Notes: generated by a model from the sequence alone, not told the origin. A stretch of DNA of 64,000 nucleotides from Chryseobacterium phosphatilyticum (GCF_002899825.2 NZ_PPED02000006.1:1-64000), one strand, 5' to 3'. Counted from the stretch's first letter, positions 52,185 through 62,565 are shown. A program made the numbers and translations.

Positions 52185-53134
52185 TGGATAGAAAAAGTTT
52201 TTTAAAAGTGATAGGTAGTGGATCTTTAGCAATAGCTATGGCTCCTAATATGATGATGGCGGAAGAATTAAAAATTCTTGATTTAAAATCCACAAACAAA
52301 CTGACCATTCTTCATACTAATGATCAACACAGCAGAATAGAGCCTTTCGATGCAAGCTATACCAAAAACCCTAACCAGGGAGGGTTTGCAAGAAGAGCAA
52401 ATTTAATTCAGCAAATCAGAAATCAGGAAACTAATGTCTTACTTCTTGATTCGGGAGATATTTTCCAGGGAACTCCGTATTTTAATTTTTTCGGCGGAGA
52501 GCTGGAATTCAAATTAATGTCTATGATGAAATACGATGCTTCCACCATGGGAAATCATGATTTTGATAATGGATTAGACGGATTTCTGAAGGTTCTCCCT
52601 AATGCAAAATTCCCTTTTATCTGTTCCAATTACGACTTTAAAAATACAATCCTTGACGGAAAGACATCTCCTTACAAGATTTTCAATAAAAACGGAATCA
52701 AAGTAGGAATCTTTGGAGTAGGAATTCAATTGGATGGTCTCGTAGGTAAAAAACAATATGGAGAAACAGTGTATTCTAATCCTATTGATGTTGCACAACA
52801 CTATTCAAATTTCTTAAAGAAAGAACAGCAATGTGATCTCGTTATTTGTCTCTCTCACATCGGTTACGATTACGGAGACGAACCAACCAAGATAAGTGAT
52901 AAAATTTTGGCTGCCAATACAGAAAATATTGATATTATTTTAGGGGGCCATACTCATACATTTCTACCGGAACCTCAGACATTCATTAACAGACAGGGCA
53001 AAAATGTTCTTGTCAACCAAGTCGGATGGGCTGGCCTTCTTTTGGGTAGAATAGATTTCTATTTTGATACAAACAAAAATGTAAAACATATCTCCTGGAA
53101 CAACCAGGTAATCGACAGCAGTATAATAGCATAA
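52184..53134 (+). CDS. Metallophosphatase, 5'-nucleotidase N-terminal half
   Basis: 316 residues with an N-terminal signal (MDRKSFLKVIGSGSLAIAMAPNMMMA). Lacks twin arginine, so Sec-type export is likely. Dinuclear-metal motifs: ILHTNDQHSR, LLDSGDIFQGTP, MGNHDFDNG and IDIILGGHTHTF. Matches the metallophosphatase half of periplasmic 5'-nucleotidases; activity on nucleotides is expected when paired with the preceding subunit. Overlaps it by one base and is followed after one base by porZ. Confidence 0.92.
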   Translation: MDRKSFLKVIGSGSLAIAMAPNMMMAEELKILDLKSTNKLTILHTNDQHSRIEPFDASYTKNPNQGGFARRANLIQQIRNQETNVLLLDSGDIFQGTPYFNFFGGELEFKLMSMMKYDASTMGNHDFDNGLDGFLKVLPNAKFPFICSNYDFKNTILDGKTSPYKIFNKNGIKVGIFGVGIQLDGLVGKKQYGETVYSNPIDVAQHYSNFLKKEQQCDLVICLSHIGYDYGDEPTKISDKILAANTENIDIILGGHTHTFLPEPQTFINRQGKNVLVNQVGWAGLLLGRIDFYFDTNKNVKHISWNNQVIDSSIIA

Positions 53135-53135
53135 T

Positions 53136-55397
53136 ATGAAAAAACTTTCTATAATTTCTCTTGGTATTTTAGCAGCTCTTCAGGTGGCAAAAGCGCAGGT
53201 TATTTCATCAAAAAAATGGGCAGACCTTTTTTCCTACAACAACGTCTTGGCTATGAAAGAAGACAATGGGAAAATAATAGCCGCAACCGAAAGTGGAATA
53301 TTCTATTATACCATATCAACGGGAGAAGTTACGAAGTTATCTAAAGCGAACGGTTTACATAATGTCGGAATAACGGCTTTTGATTATAATCCAAAGACTA
53401 AAACAGGTCTCATAGGTTACGAAAACGGTTCTTTGGACGTTATTACTCCAGACGAAATAAAATATATTGTTGACATTCCTATTGCAACCGGTTATAATGG
53501 AAGTAAAAAGATCAATCATATTTCTATTACCGGAGATCAGGCAGTAATTTCTGTAGGTTATGGACTTTCTCTATTCAATCTTAAAAAGAAGGAATTCGGA
53601 GATTCTACTTTTTTCATGCAAGCCGGAGTTTATCAGGCCAGTAATGAGGCTGTTATTTTTGGAAATAAAGTGTACACAGTTACCAACACAGGCTTAAAAA
53701 GTCATGAAATGAATACCACTTTCCCGGTATACACAACATGGACAACAGATGTTCCCGGAGCTTTTAAGCATATCGACTCTGAAGCTGATATTGTTTTCTC
53801 AAATGCTACAAATGCTTTTTTATTTAATAATGGTACTCCAACTCAGCTTCCAACCAGTTTTACAAACATCCAGGATATCGTTATGACTCCTGACAATATT
53901 ATCGTTACAGACAACAGGATATATACGTATGGAGCAAATGGCGTTTCTTTGAATGCCATTAGTCTCGGTGAAGACTGTAATACAGCCCTGATGGCAGGCG
54001 GAAAAGTATTTGGAGGAACAGTATTTTCAGGGATAAAAGACGAAGGGAACAACACGTATAAACCATCAGGACCCTTTTATAACTATGCATACAAAATAAA
54101 TTTGTATGACAATAACAGACTACTTGTTTCTACGGGAGCAAGAACCGAAACTTTTAATTATCCGGCTTACAACCCAAGAAAACCCGGCTTCTATTACTTT
54201 AACGGCACGGAATGGCTCTATTCTTCCTTCTTTATCAATAATCCCAGAGAAAACATTAATGTTCTTGACGCTATACTCAATCCTCTCGATAATAATGAAA
54301 TATTTTTCACCAATTATGCGATGAGAGATCAGGGGGTTTACAGAATGAAGTACAATGCTACTAATAAAGATTTTGAACTGGTTAAGTATTATAATTTAGG
54401 AGCTCAACCGTATTTAAGAAGAGCAACAGGGCTTGCCACAGATTCTCAGAATAATATTTTCGTTTCTGTTAGTTTTGATAATGATGGAAATCCTGCTATG
54501 GGAATTTATGATAAAGCCAGCGATGATTTTACTTTAAAAAAGATTGTTCTTTCAAGTACCGGCGTACAAAAACCCATTTTACATGAAAGTATGCTGTGGG
54601 TTCCTTTACCAAGAACCAATAATTTCTGGGTATATGATTATAAAAATGCAACAAACCTTTCCGACGATTCAGATTACATCCTTGGAGAACCCAATGGACT
54701 CCCAAGCAGTTCTGCTGGTGCTCAGGCAGTTGCTTTTGATAAGTCCGGAGATGCCTGGATAGGGACAGATAGCGGGTTAAGAGTAATGGCTAATGCAGCT
54801 TCAGAAATAAAGTCTTCAAAACCCAAAATGGAAGCTATAGTTATTGAACAAAATGGTATCCCGGAAGAATTATTTAAAGATTCAAATATTCTTCAAATTG
54901 AAGTAGATGGAGGAGACTACAAATGGGTTTCTATTGATGGAGGGGGTGTTTATTATCTTTCTTCTGACGGGCAGAAAACCATTAAACATTTCACAAAGGA
55001 AAACTCCCCTCTTCCTACGAATAGCGTTACCGATATTAAAGTAGATAAGAAGACAGGAAAAGTATATTTTGCTACCTATAACGGAATTGTGACCTACCAG
55101 AGCGATGTTTCCGATGTAACCTCTAATTTCGGAGATGTAATGGTGTACCCTAACCCTGTTGTATATTCAAACTTTAAAGGAAAGGTAACTATTAAAGGTC
55201 TTGCAGAGAAGACCAATATAAGAATCGCAGATGCTGCAGGAAATGTGGTGCATTCAGCTGTGGCCAGAGGAGGGTATTATGAATGGGATCTTAATAACCA
55301 GAAAGGGGTGAGAGTAGCATCCGGAATTTATTTCGTTCTGATGACTAACGAAGACGGATCTGATAAAGCTACAGCAAAAATAGGGGTGGTTAATTAA
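53136..55397 (+). CDS. porZ: PorZ, T9SS surface-attachment component
   Basis: 753 residues. Signal peptide to KAQ, then two beta-propeller domains (repeats such as KLSKANGLHNVGITAFDYNPKTKTGLIGYENGSLDV) and a C-terminal T9SS type A sorting domain starting near DVMVYPNPV. PorZ works with PorU at the outer membrane to deliver anionic LPS to secreted cargo in Porphyromonas. The first propeller and location before recO agree with the family. Two bases after the metallophosphatase stop; TAATG overlap with recO. Confidence 0.93.
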   Translation: MKKLSIISLGILAALQVAKAQVISSKKWADLFSYNNVLAMKEDNGKIIAATESGIFYYTISTGEVTKLSKANGLHNVGITAFDYNPKTKTGLIGYENGSLDVITPDEIKYIVDIPIATGYNGSKKINHISITGDQAVISVGYGLSLFNLKKKEFGDSTFFMQAGVYQASNEAVIFGNKVYTVTNTGLKSHEMNTTFPVYTTWTTDVPGAFKHIDSEADIVFSNATNAFLFNNGTPTQLPTSFTNIQDIVMTPDNIIVTDNRIYTYGANGVSLNAISLGEDCNTALMAGGKVFGGTVFSGIKDEGNNTYKPSGPFYNYAYKINLYDNNRLLVSTGARTETFNYPAYNPRKPGFYYFNGTEWLYSSFFINNPRENINVLDAILNPLDNNEIFFTNYAMRDQGVYRMKYNATNKDFELVKYYNLGAQPYLRRATGLATDSQNNIFVSVSFDNDGNPAMGIYDKASDDFTLKKIVLSSTGVQKPILHESMLWVPLPRTNNFWVYDYKNATNLSDDSDYILGEPNGLPSSSAGAQAVAFDKSGDAWIGTDSGLRVMANAASEIKSSKPKMEAIVIEQNGIPEELFKDSNILQIEVDGGDYKWVSIDGGGVYYLSSDGQKTIKHFTKENSPLPTNSVTDIKVDKKTGKVYFATYNGIVTYQSDVSDVTSNFGDVMVYPNPVVYSNFKGKVTIKGLAEKTNIRIADAAGNVVHSAVARGGYYEWDLNNQKGVRVASGIYFVLMTNEDGSDKATAKIGVVN

Positions 55398-56083
55398 TGA
55401 ATTCGCAAAACGGTTTTTTACTTTCATTTATCAAATATGGTGAAAATGATGCGGTATTGCATTGTTTTACAGAAGAAGAGGGTTTTCAAACATATTTTCT
55501 AAAAGGAATTTATTCTAAAAAGAATAAAAAGAAAGCCCTGTTACAACCTTTAAACCAACTTAATTTTTCTGTAACCTTAGCAAGGGGAAACGGAATAGCA
55601 TCAGTGTCAAAATTTGAACTGGTAAAAAACAATGACATTTATACTGACATCAGAACGAATACAATCATTTTTTTCATTTCAGATTTTTTGAATCAGATTC
55701 TTAAATATGAAAATAAAAACATTACTATTTATCAAAGTATTGATGCTTTTATTACCGAGTTAATGAATAAAAATTATCAGGCACATTTACTGTTCCTGGT
55801 GGCTGTTTTAAAAATTCAGGGAGTTGCTCCTTTACGGGGTGAAGGAAATTTTTTAGACCCTGAAACCGGAACTTTTTCACTAACTCCCATTCACCAATTG
55901 TTCAACGAAGAAGTTTCGATGATATGGAAACATATTCTTACTACCGAAAATCTATATGCGACAAAGATCCATCCTCATTTAAGAAAAAACTTTTTGGACA
56001 GTCTATTGGTATATTATCATTATCATATTGCCGATTTTAAAACACCTACATCATTAGAGGTGATACAACAGATATTTGAATAG
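55397..56083 (+). CDS. recO: DNA repair protein RecO
   Basis: 228 residues. OB-fold N-terminus (GFLLSFIKYGENDAVLHCFTEEEG), helical body and HPHLRKNFLDSLLVYYHYHI end typical of RecO of Bacteroidota. RecO loads RecA onto SSB-coated DNA in the RecFOR pathway. Starts inside the porZ stop (TAATG), so it is the last gene of the four-gene operon. Convergent with the GH63-type gene. Confidence 0.94.
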   Translation: MNSQNGFLLSFIKYGENDAVLHCFTEEEGFQTYFLKGIYSKKNKKKALLQPLNQLNFSVTLARGNGIASVSKFELVKNNDIYTDIRTNTIIFFISDFLNQILKYENKNITIYQSIDAFITELMNKNYQAHLLFLVAVLKIQGVAPLRGEGNFLDPETGTFSLTPIHQLFNEEVSMIWKHILTTENLYATKIHPHLRKNFLDSLLVYYHYHIADFKTPTSLEVIQQIFE

Positions 56084-56170
56084 CGTAAGAAAGCCAGTGA
56101 GCAAAGTATAAAAACAGCTATAGGATTTCTGCTTCCATCAATATAAATATTCTCGATCACCTCAGCCTTC

Positions 56171-58837
56171 TTAGCTTTTTTTATTTGCAGCATCTTCCGG
56201 CATCTCAGTCTCAGATTCAGCAATTTCTTTTTGTGAGAATCGGGGCTGCAGAATTTTAGCAATAAGTCCCGTCCATCCAGTCTGATGAGAAGCTCCTACC
56301 CCACGTCCGTTATCTCCATGGAAATATTCATAAAATAAAATATAATCTTTAAAATCCCGATCGGTCTGAAATCTCTCGTATTGGCCATGAACAGGTCGCC
56401 TACCATTTTCATCCTGCAAGAAAATATTAGAAAGTCTTTTATTTAAAGAATTGGCAATCTGATCCAGGTTTGAATATTTTCCACTACCGGTGGGATATTC
56501 AACAAGAAAATCAGGACTGTAATAAAAGAAAAAACGTTGAAGACTTTCAATGATTAAAAAATTAATAGGAAACCAGATAGGTCCCCGCCAGTTGCTGTTT
56601 CCTCCAAAAAGTCCGCTATCACTTTCTGCAGGAGTATATTTTACCGTATAATCAATATCATTAAGATTTAACGTGTATGGATTTTTCTCATATTCCTTAG
56701 ACAGAGCCCGGACTCCGTACTCACTTAAAAATTCATCAGGATTCAACATTCTGCTTAATAGTCTTTTTAAACGATGCCCACGAAGTAAAGACAACAGGTG
56801 CTTGGAGTCCTGACCTTTGACTTCCCATCTTGAAACCAAAGATGCCAGTTCCGGCTTATTTTCCAGTACCCATTTCATTCTTTTCTTAAAATTAGGAAGA
56901 TTTTCAATCATCTCATCGTCGATAACCTCAACAGCAAACATAGGAATCAGTCCTACAATAGTTCTCATTCTTAAATACATATGGGTTCCGTCACTGGAGG
57001 CAATAGCATCATAAAAGAACTCATCTTCTTCATCCCATAGACTGAAGTTTTCTTCCCCCATATTATCTAATGAATTTGCAATAGAAAGAAAATGTTCAAA
57101 AAACTTCATCGCCATTTCTTCATATACATTATTATATAAAGCCAATTCTAAAGCAATCCGCATCATATTCAGGGCAAACATAGCCATCCAGCTTGTTCCG
57201 TCCGATTGCTCAAGTTGTTCACCGTTGGGAAGGGTCGTATTTCTATCAAATACTCCGATATTATCCAATCCCAGAAAACCACCTTCAAAAATATTATTTC
57301 CGTTGAGATCCTTTTTATTGACCCACCATGTAAAATTCATCAACAATTTCTGAAAAGCACTTTCTAAAAATTCAAGATCGGGTTTATCATTTAAATACTC
57401 ATCAATTTTGAATACACGGAATACTGCCCAGGCATGAACCGGAGGATTGACATCACTGAAATTCCATTCATAAGCCGGAAGTTGTCCGTTAGGGTGCATA
57501 TACCATTCAAACAGGAAAAGTTTTAACTGATGTTTGGCAAAATCAGGGTCTATCAGTGAAAAACTTATGGTGTGAAATGCAAGATCCCAGGTTGCATACC
57601 AGGGATACTCCCATTTATCAGGCATGGAAATAATATGTTCATTATTCAGATGTCTCCAGTCATAATTCCTTATTTTTTCACGGGATTTTGGTGGGGGTAT
57701 TTCAGCCGGATCACCTTTCAGCCACTTTTCAACATTGTAATGATAGAACATTTTATTCCACAGCATTCCTGCAAATGCCTGCCGTTGTACCAGTTTCTCA
57801 TCTTCTGATTCTATTCCTTTTTGGATTTCAGTATAAAATTCATTTGCTTCCTTACTTCTTAGATCAAAAATCGCATCAAAATCGCGAAACGGTTCTTTTA
57901 AGTCTTTGTCTGTAATTCTAAATTCAAACGTCCTGGATTCCTTGCCTGTAAAGTCTTCATCAATAAAAAAAGAAGCTTTGGTTCCTGTATTTTTAGGATT
58001 AACTGATTGAGAATTTCCGGTAAGAATAAACTGATTGATTCCATCCTTACAGTATTCCGTCTCATTAGAAGACTGATACAATCTGTGATTATTCGTTTCA
58101 TTGTCACAGAATAATGTTTTTAAAGATTGTTTTGCATACAGGTTTTTTATTTCAAGATCTTTATGATCTATTCTGATATGCGTGGATTCTTCTCCCGAAA
58201 GTTGTGGTTTATAATCATCATAGCCCCAATTCCAGGTATTTCTGAACCAAATAGTAGGTAGCAGGACGAGAGAAGCTTCATTTTCAGATTTATTGACAAT
58301 GGTTATCTTAACCAGGATATCATTCTGACTTTCTTTAGCATATTCAATGAAGATGTCAAAATATTCATTATGATCAAAAATCCCGGTATCAATAAGCTCA
58401 TATTCAGGTTCTTCTTTACCTCTTTCTGCATTGATCTTTATCAGATCTTCGTAAGGGAAATAGTTTTGAGGATATTTGTACAACATCTTCATATAAGAAT
58501 GGGTTGGAGTAGAATCCAAATAATAAAAATATTCCTTTACATCTTCTCCATGGTTTCCCTGTCCGTTAGTTAGACCGAAGAAACGTTCCTTCACCATTTT
58601 ATCTTTTTTATTCCAGAAGCCTACAGAGAATACCAGCTTTTGAAGGTCATCACAGATTCCACATATCCCCTCCTCACCCCATCGGTATGTTTTGGCTTCT
58701 GCTGTATCGTGGCTGGTATAATTCCAGGCATCTCCATTTTCGCTGTAGTCTTCACGTACAAGCCCCCATTCGCGGTTACTTACATAAGGACCCCACTTTT
58801 TCCATGATACATCTGAAATTCTCTGTTTTTCTGACAT
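56171..58837 (-). CDS. GH63-type glycoside hydrolase (glucosidase family)
   Basis: About 888 residues from ATG 58837; the longer frame to 58843 would need a TTG start. Contains the (alpha/alpha)6 barrel of the MGH1-like/GH63 family. WEYPWYATWDLAFHTISFSLIDP, WAVFRVFKID, EQSDGTSWMAMFALNMMRIAL and GNSNWRGPIWFPINFLIIE are the expected blocks. No signal peptide, so cytoplasmic. Members cleave alpha-glucosides such as glucosylglycerate or mannosylglycerate; the substrate is not certain. Followed by an SDR gene upstream (31-base gap), which may act on the released sugar. Confidence 0.88.
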   Translation of the reverse strand: MSEKQRISDVSWKKWGPYVSNREWGLVREDYSENGDAWNYTSHDTAEAKTYRWGEEGICGICDDLQKLVFSVGFWNKKDKMVKERFFGLTNGQGNHGEDVKEYFYYLDSTPTHSYMKMLYKYPQNYFPYEDLIKINAERGKEEPEYELIDTGIFDHNEYFDIFIEYAKESQNDILVKITIVNKSENEASLVLLPTIWFRNTWNWGYDDYKPQLSGEESTHIRIDHKDLEIKNLYAKQSLKTLFCDNETNNHRLYQSSNETEYCKDGINQFILTGNSQSVNPKNTGTKASFFIDEDFTGKESRTFEFRITDKDLKEPFRDFDAIFDLRSKEANEFYTEIQKGIESEDEKLVQRQAFAGMLWNKMFYHYNVEKWLKGDPAEIPPPKSREKIRNYDWRHLNNEHIISMPDKWEYPWYATWDLAFHTISFSLIDPDFAKHQLKLFLFEWYMHPNGQLPAYEWNFSDVNPPVHAWAVFRVFKIDEYLNDKPDLEFLESAFQKLLMNFTWWVNKKDLNGNNIFEGGFLGLDNIGVFDRNTTLPNGEQLEQSDGTSWMAMFALNMMRIALELALYNNVYEEMAMKFFEHFLSIANSLDNMGEENFSLWDEEDEFFYDAIASSDGTHMYLRMRTIVGLIPMFAVEVIDDEMIENLPNFKKRMKWVLENKPELASLVSRWEVKGQDSKHLLSLLRGHRLKRLLSRMLNPDEFLSEYGVRALSKEYEKNPYTLNLNDIDYTVKYTPAESDSGLFGGNSNWRGPIWFPINFLIIESLQRFFFYYSPDFLVEYPTGSGKYSNLDQIANSLNKRLSNIFLQDENGRRPVHGQYERFQTDRDFKDYILFYEYFHGDNGRGVGASHQTGWTGLIAKILQPRFSQKEIAESETEMPEDAANKKS

Positions 58838-58873
58838 AAGCAATAATTATAAGTAATGAGTAATACGCAATTC

Positions 58874-59683
58874 TTAGCCCCCTGTAGAAAAGCTTTCAAA
58901 TGTTGTCATTCCCCCGTCAACAAAAATACTGGTTCCTGTAATATAGTCTGCAAGGTCGCTGGCCAGGAATGCAGCAAGGCTTCCTATGTCTTTCGGTTGC
59001 CCGATTCTGTTATAAGGTATAAGGTTAAGAAGTGAGCTCAGTGCTTCCGACGTACTCCATGCATCTTTGTTAATAGGTGTCTGAATAGCACCGGGACAAA
59101 TAGAATTCACACGGATTTTATCGGCTCCATATTCCTGCGCCAGAGTTTGCATGAGCATTCTGATTGCTCCTTTACTTGCAGCATAATTGGCATGTCCTGC
59201 CCATGGAATAATTTCATGTACTGAACTGATATGAATAATTTTTCCACACGCAATGGATCGTGAAGGATCTATACCTCTGCGTAAAAATTCTTTAATGGCT
59301 TCTCTGGCACATAAAAACTGACCTGTAAGATTGATCCCGATCACTGTATTCCACTGATCAAGGGTCATTTCCGTGAATTTAGCATCCTTTTGCACGCCGG
59401 CATTATTTACCAGAATATCTACTGTTCCAAATTGTGAAACGACATCCTGAAACATTTTAACGACCTGATCTTCTTTGGATACATCGCAAGCGTAAGTTAT
59501 TCCGTTCCCTCCTGCTTCTGTAATTTCTTTCAGCACAGCTTTTGCTTCTTCGAATGATCTTTCTGAGGAATGATTGACAATAACTACAGCACCTGCTTCT
59601 GCTAAAGATTTTGCAATTCCGGAACCTATTCCACTGGATGCTCCGGTGACTACAGCCACTTGATTACGAAGTGATATTTCCAT
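58874..59683 (-). CDS. SDR family oxidoreductase
   Basis: 269 residues from ATG 59683 (MEISLRNQVAVVTGASSGIGSGIA); the frame to 59707 would start with TTG. Rossmann motif TGASSGIG (TGxxxGxG), NNAGV near residue 90, catalytic Ser in HISSVHEI and Tyr/Lys in YAASKGA. The end (LASDLADYITGTSIFVDGGMTTF) is classical SDR. Closest to glucose 1-dehydrogenase-like proteins. Same strand as and just upstream of the GH63-type gene, suggesting a sugar pathway. Confidence 0.92.
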   Translation of the reverse strand: MEISLRNQVAVVTGASSGIGSGIAKSLAEAGAVVIVNHSSERSFEEAKAVLKEITEAGGNGITYACDVSKEDQVVKMFQDVVSQFGTVDILVNNAGVQKDAKFTEMTLDQWNTVIGINLTGQFLCAREAIKEFLRRGIDPSRSIACGKIIHISSVHEIIPWAGHANYAASKGAIRMLMQTLAQEYGADKIRVNSICPGAIQTPINKDAWSTSEALSSLLNLIPYNRIGQPKDIGSLAAFLASDLADYITGTSIFVDGGMTTFESFSTGG

Positions 59684-59756
59684 ATTTTGAAATTTGATGT
59701 TACTCAAAGTTATGGAAAGAAATCAGCAGTAAAGAAATTATGATTTTAAAATTTTA

Positions 59757-60230
59757 TTAAAGTTTTTTATACATCAGGTATTGGGGTCCGCTTCTTCCTA
59801 TCCTGGTTTTACCTTCATAAATATATCCGTTTTCAAGGTAAATATGGTATGCAGATTCATTTCTCTGGTTCACAGCCAGTACAATTTCATTACAGTTTTG
59901 AAAATTTTCCCTGACAAAATCATCTACTTTCATCATAGCACCTTTTCCAATTCCTGTCCCTTGCATTTCAGGATTAACAGATAATGATCTTACTAAAACA
60001 GAATCTTTATTATCGGTCAATTCAAATTTATCTTCCCCAAAATCAAGCACAAAAAAGCCTGCAGGCGTATTGTCCTTCATAATCGTAATGGGAAATGCAT
60101 CGTTATCTTCTCTTCTTTCAATATTCAGCAGAGCTCGCTCCACCGTTGCAGCAAACTGCGACTGATTTTCATCCAAAGCATAGTTGAGCCTGGAAAAATC
60201 TTCCTGAGTAAAGAACTGTAAGTTGATCAT
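59757..60230 (-). CDS. GNAT family N-acetyltransferase
   Basis: 157 residues. Acetyl-CoA site VNPEMQGTGIGKGAMMKVDDFV (Q.x.G.G), then EIVLAVNQRNESAYHIYLENGYIYEGKTRIGRSGPQYLM. A typical small RimI-type GNAT; substrate unknown. Lies between the DUF1684 gene (2-base gap) and the SDR gene on the same strand. Confidence 0.88.
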   Translation of the reverse strand: MINLQFFTQEDFSRLNYALDENQSQFAATVERALLNIERREDNDAFPITIMKDNTPAGFFVLDFGEDKFELTDNKDSVLVRSLSVNPEMQGTGIGKGAMMKVDDFVRENFQNCNEIVLAVNQRNESAYHIYLENGYIYEGKTRIGRSGPQYLMYKKL

Positions 60231-60232
60231 GA

Positions 60233-60850
60233 TTAATGATGATAGATGTCTTCATACATTACCCCGGCCCGTATTTCTACAGGAAGTCTATTCTCTTCCG
60301 GAACAATAGGACAGTTGTAATCGTAAGCATTATAAGCACAAAACGGTTGATAAGACTGATTAAAATCCAGCAAGATGGTGTTCCCTTTTGGGATTTGCAG
60401 GTCCATATATTTTCCGCCTCCGTAGGTTTCTTTTTCATTGGTTAAATCTCTGAACGGAAGGAAAAGATAATTTTTGTATTTTTCTTGTTTAATCAAATCA
60501 AGGCTTTGATATAAGGTCACTGTATAGGGTTTTCCATCCAGGTTAAAGGTGGCTTTTCCATATTCTCTATAAGACTTTGTTTTTCCTGAAGAAGTTGGCA
60601 GCTCGAAAGGTTTTGGATCTTTTGTTTTAACAAATGTAGCAGTTATCCTATATTTAAGTTCAAACGGAAAAAAAGGATGAGCTTTAAAGTTTTTAAAGTT
60701 ATCACCTCGCAAAGGTGTCGTTTTAGGATTCAGATATTCTTCATTGAGCTCGTCCTGAAATTTTTTCACATCCATTACTTCCTGAGAAACCATTTTTTGA
60801 GAAAAAGCCCATAGCGGCAGGAGTAAAAGGATTAATATATATTTTTTCAT
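60233..60850 (-). CDS. DUF1684 exported protein
   Basis: 205 residues with a signal peptide ending FSQK. Matches the DUF1684 family: LRGDNFKNFKAHPFFPFELKYRITATF, KPYTVTLYQSLDL, YLFLPFRDLTNEKETYGGGKYMDLQIPKGNTILLDFNQSYQPFCAYNAYDYNCPIVPEENRL. The last stretch with NP.C.Y...Y.CP.pP..N is the family signature. Periplasmic, function unknown. 2 bases before the GNAT gene, so co-transcribed. Confidence 0.92.
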   Translation of the reverse strand: MKKYILILLLLPLWAFSQKMVSQEVMDVKKFQDELNEEYLNPKTTPLRGDNFKNFKAHPFFPFELKYRITATFVKTKDPKPFELPTSSGKTKSYREYGKATFNLDGKPYTVTLYQSLDLIKQEKYKNYLFLPFRDLTNEKETYGGGKYMDLQIPKGNTILLDFNQSYQPFCAYNAYDYNCPIVPEENRLPVEIRAGVMYEDIYHH

Positions 60851-60982
60851 GAATCTTAAATTATAAGTAAAACTATGAATTTTTCATCGGAAACATCGTT
60901 AAAATTGTAATAAAAAGTAATAATCTGTTTTAAATAAAAGACAGCTTCATTTATCTAGCATACTTTTTGAAAAATAGTTTTC

Positions 60983-62563
60983 ATGGATAGAAAAAGATTC
61001 ATTAAAACAAGTGTATTAGCTTTATCAGGTTTTTATTTTCTGTATTCCGATATATTTCAGGCAGCACAATTTCCACATATTGTAACAGAAGAAACCATAG
61101 AAGCACCCATTATCATTATAGGTAGTGGATATGGTGGCGCTGTATCTGCATTGCGTTTGTGTGAAGCCGGAAAAAAAGTGATACTTCTTGAGATGGGGCT
61201 TCATTGGGAGAAAGCAGGAATTCCTTATTCCAATCTGTTGAAACCGGGGAAAAGCTCAGCCTGGCTCAAAAAGAAAACCATTGCCCCTTTTATGAATATT
61301 TTTTCTTTAACTCCATTTACCGGAACATTGGATCGTCTGGAATTCGACAATATCAGCATATGGGTAGGAAGAGGTGTGGGTGGTGGTTCACTGGTAAACG
61401 GCGGTATGGCTGTTACTCCGAAAGAATCTTATTTCAGGGAAGTTTTCCCAGATCTTGATTCTGAAAAATTTTACAATCATTATTTTCCTTTAGTACGAGA
61501 AGAGCTTAAAGTAAATGTTATTGATGAGCAGTTTTTAAAAGATTGTCCGTATTACAAATTTACAAGAGTAGGTGAAGAAGAGGCTCACAAGGCCGGTTTT
61601 AAAACAATAAGGGTTCCCAATGTGTATGATTTCAAGTATATGGAAAAAGAATACCGGAATGAAGTTCCCCGATCAGCACTCAATACAGAAGTAATCTATG
61701 GAAATAATTACGGCAAAAACAGTTTAGACAAAACCTATCTTAAAAAAGCACTGGAAACGGGCAATCTTGAAATCCTTGACCTGCACAAGGCTGATCATAT
61801 TCAACTCAATGATGATAAAAGCTATACAGTAACCACTCAACACATCAATACTTCCGGACAGGTATTGGCTCATAAAACATTCCATTGTAAAAAACTGATT
61901 CTTTCAGCGGGTACTATGGGAACATTACAGCTTCTGTTGAAATCAAACACTATAAATAATCTGCCAATCGATGAAAAAGTAGGAAAAAACTGGGGTAATA
62001 ACGGGAATTTCATGACGGGCCGAAATTGGGTAAGACCTTTGTCCGGTGGAACAGGATCTAAACAATCCACCATCCCGGTGGGAGGAATTGATAACTGGGA
62101 AGATCCGGAACATGCTTTTTTCACAGAAATTGCCCCCTTACCGATGGGAATGGATGTCGCAACCGCTCTCTATTTATTAATCAACAGAGTTGATAAAAAA
62201 GGTGAAGTAACATTTGATAAGACCAATCAGGCTTTACAATTGAACTGGAATGAAAGCCATACAGCTAAAATGAAGGAAAATGCAAAATATTTTGTCAGAA
62301 AAATGAATAACGCCAATGGAGGAACACGAAGTCATTTTCTGTTCAACAATGGTTTTGGGGCTGATATTTGCTACCATCCTCTTGGCGGCTGTGTCCTTGG
62401 AGAAGCTACTGATGCATTTGGAAAATTAAAAGGGCATGAAAACCTTTATGTGTTGGATGGGTCGCTCATTCCCGGAACAATTGGGGTAAATCCGTTTGTC
62501 ACTATTACAGCTATTGCAGAATATTGTATTGAACACTTGATTAATCAGAATGAATTTACCTGA
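60983..62563 (+). CDS. GMC oxidoreductase (cholesterol-oxidase-like)
   Basis: 526 residues. N-terminal signal-like hydrophobic stretch (MDRKRFIKTSVLALSGFYFLYSDIFQA). FAD motif IIIGSGYGGAVSALRL near residue 45, substrate-domain block WVGRGVGGGSLVNGGMA near residue 130, and C-terminal CYHPLGGCVLGEATDAFG.LKGHENLYVLDGSLIPGTIGVNPFVTITAIAE typical of GMC flavoenzymes. Close to bacterial cholesterol/choline-type oxidases; substrate unknown. Divergent from DUF1684. Confidence 0.92.
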   Translation: MDRKRFIKTSVLALSGFYFLYSDIFQAAQFPHIVTEETIEAPIIIIGSGYGGAVSALRLCEAGKKVILLEMGLHWEKAGIPYSNLLKPGKSSAWLKKKTIAPFMNIFSLTPFTGTLDRLEFDNISIWVGRGVGGGSLVNGGMAVTPKESYFREVFPDLDSEKFYNHYFPLVREELKVNVIDEQFLKDCPYYKFTRVGEEEAHKAGFKTIRVPNVYDFKYMEKEYRNEVPRSALNTEVIYGNNYGKNSLDKTYLKKALETGNLEILDLHKADHIQLNDDKSYTVTTQHINTSGQVLAHKTFHCKKLILSAGTMGTLQLLLKSNTINNLPIDEKVGKNWGNNGNFMTGRNWVRPLSGGTGSKQSTIPVGGIDNWEDPEHAFFTEIAPLPMGMDVATALYLLINRVDKKGEVTFDKTNQALQLNWNESHTAKMKENAKYFVRKMNNANGGTRSHFLFNNGFGADICYHPLGGCVLGEATDAFGKLKGHENLYVLDGSLIPGTIGVNPFVTITAIAEYCIEHLINQNEFT

Positions 62564-62565
62564 AA

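Noticed and set aside
56023..56262. 79-codon minus frame at the recO / GH63 junction
   Set aside because: It overlaps both real genes in other frames and its sequence has no domain pattern.
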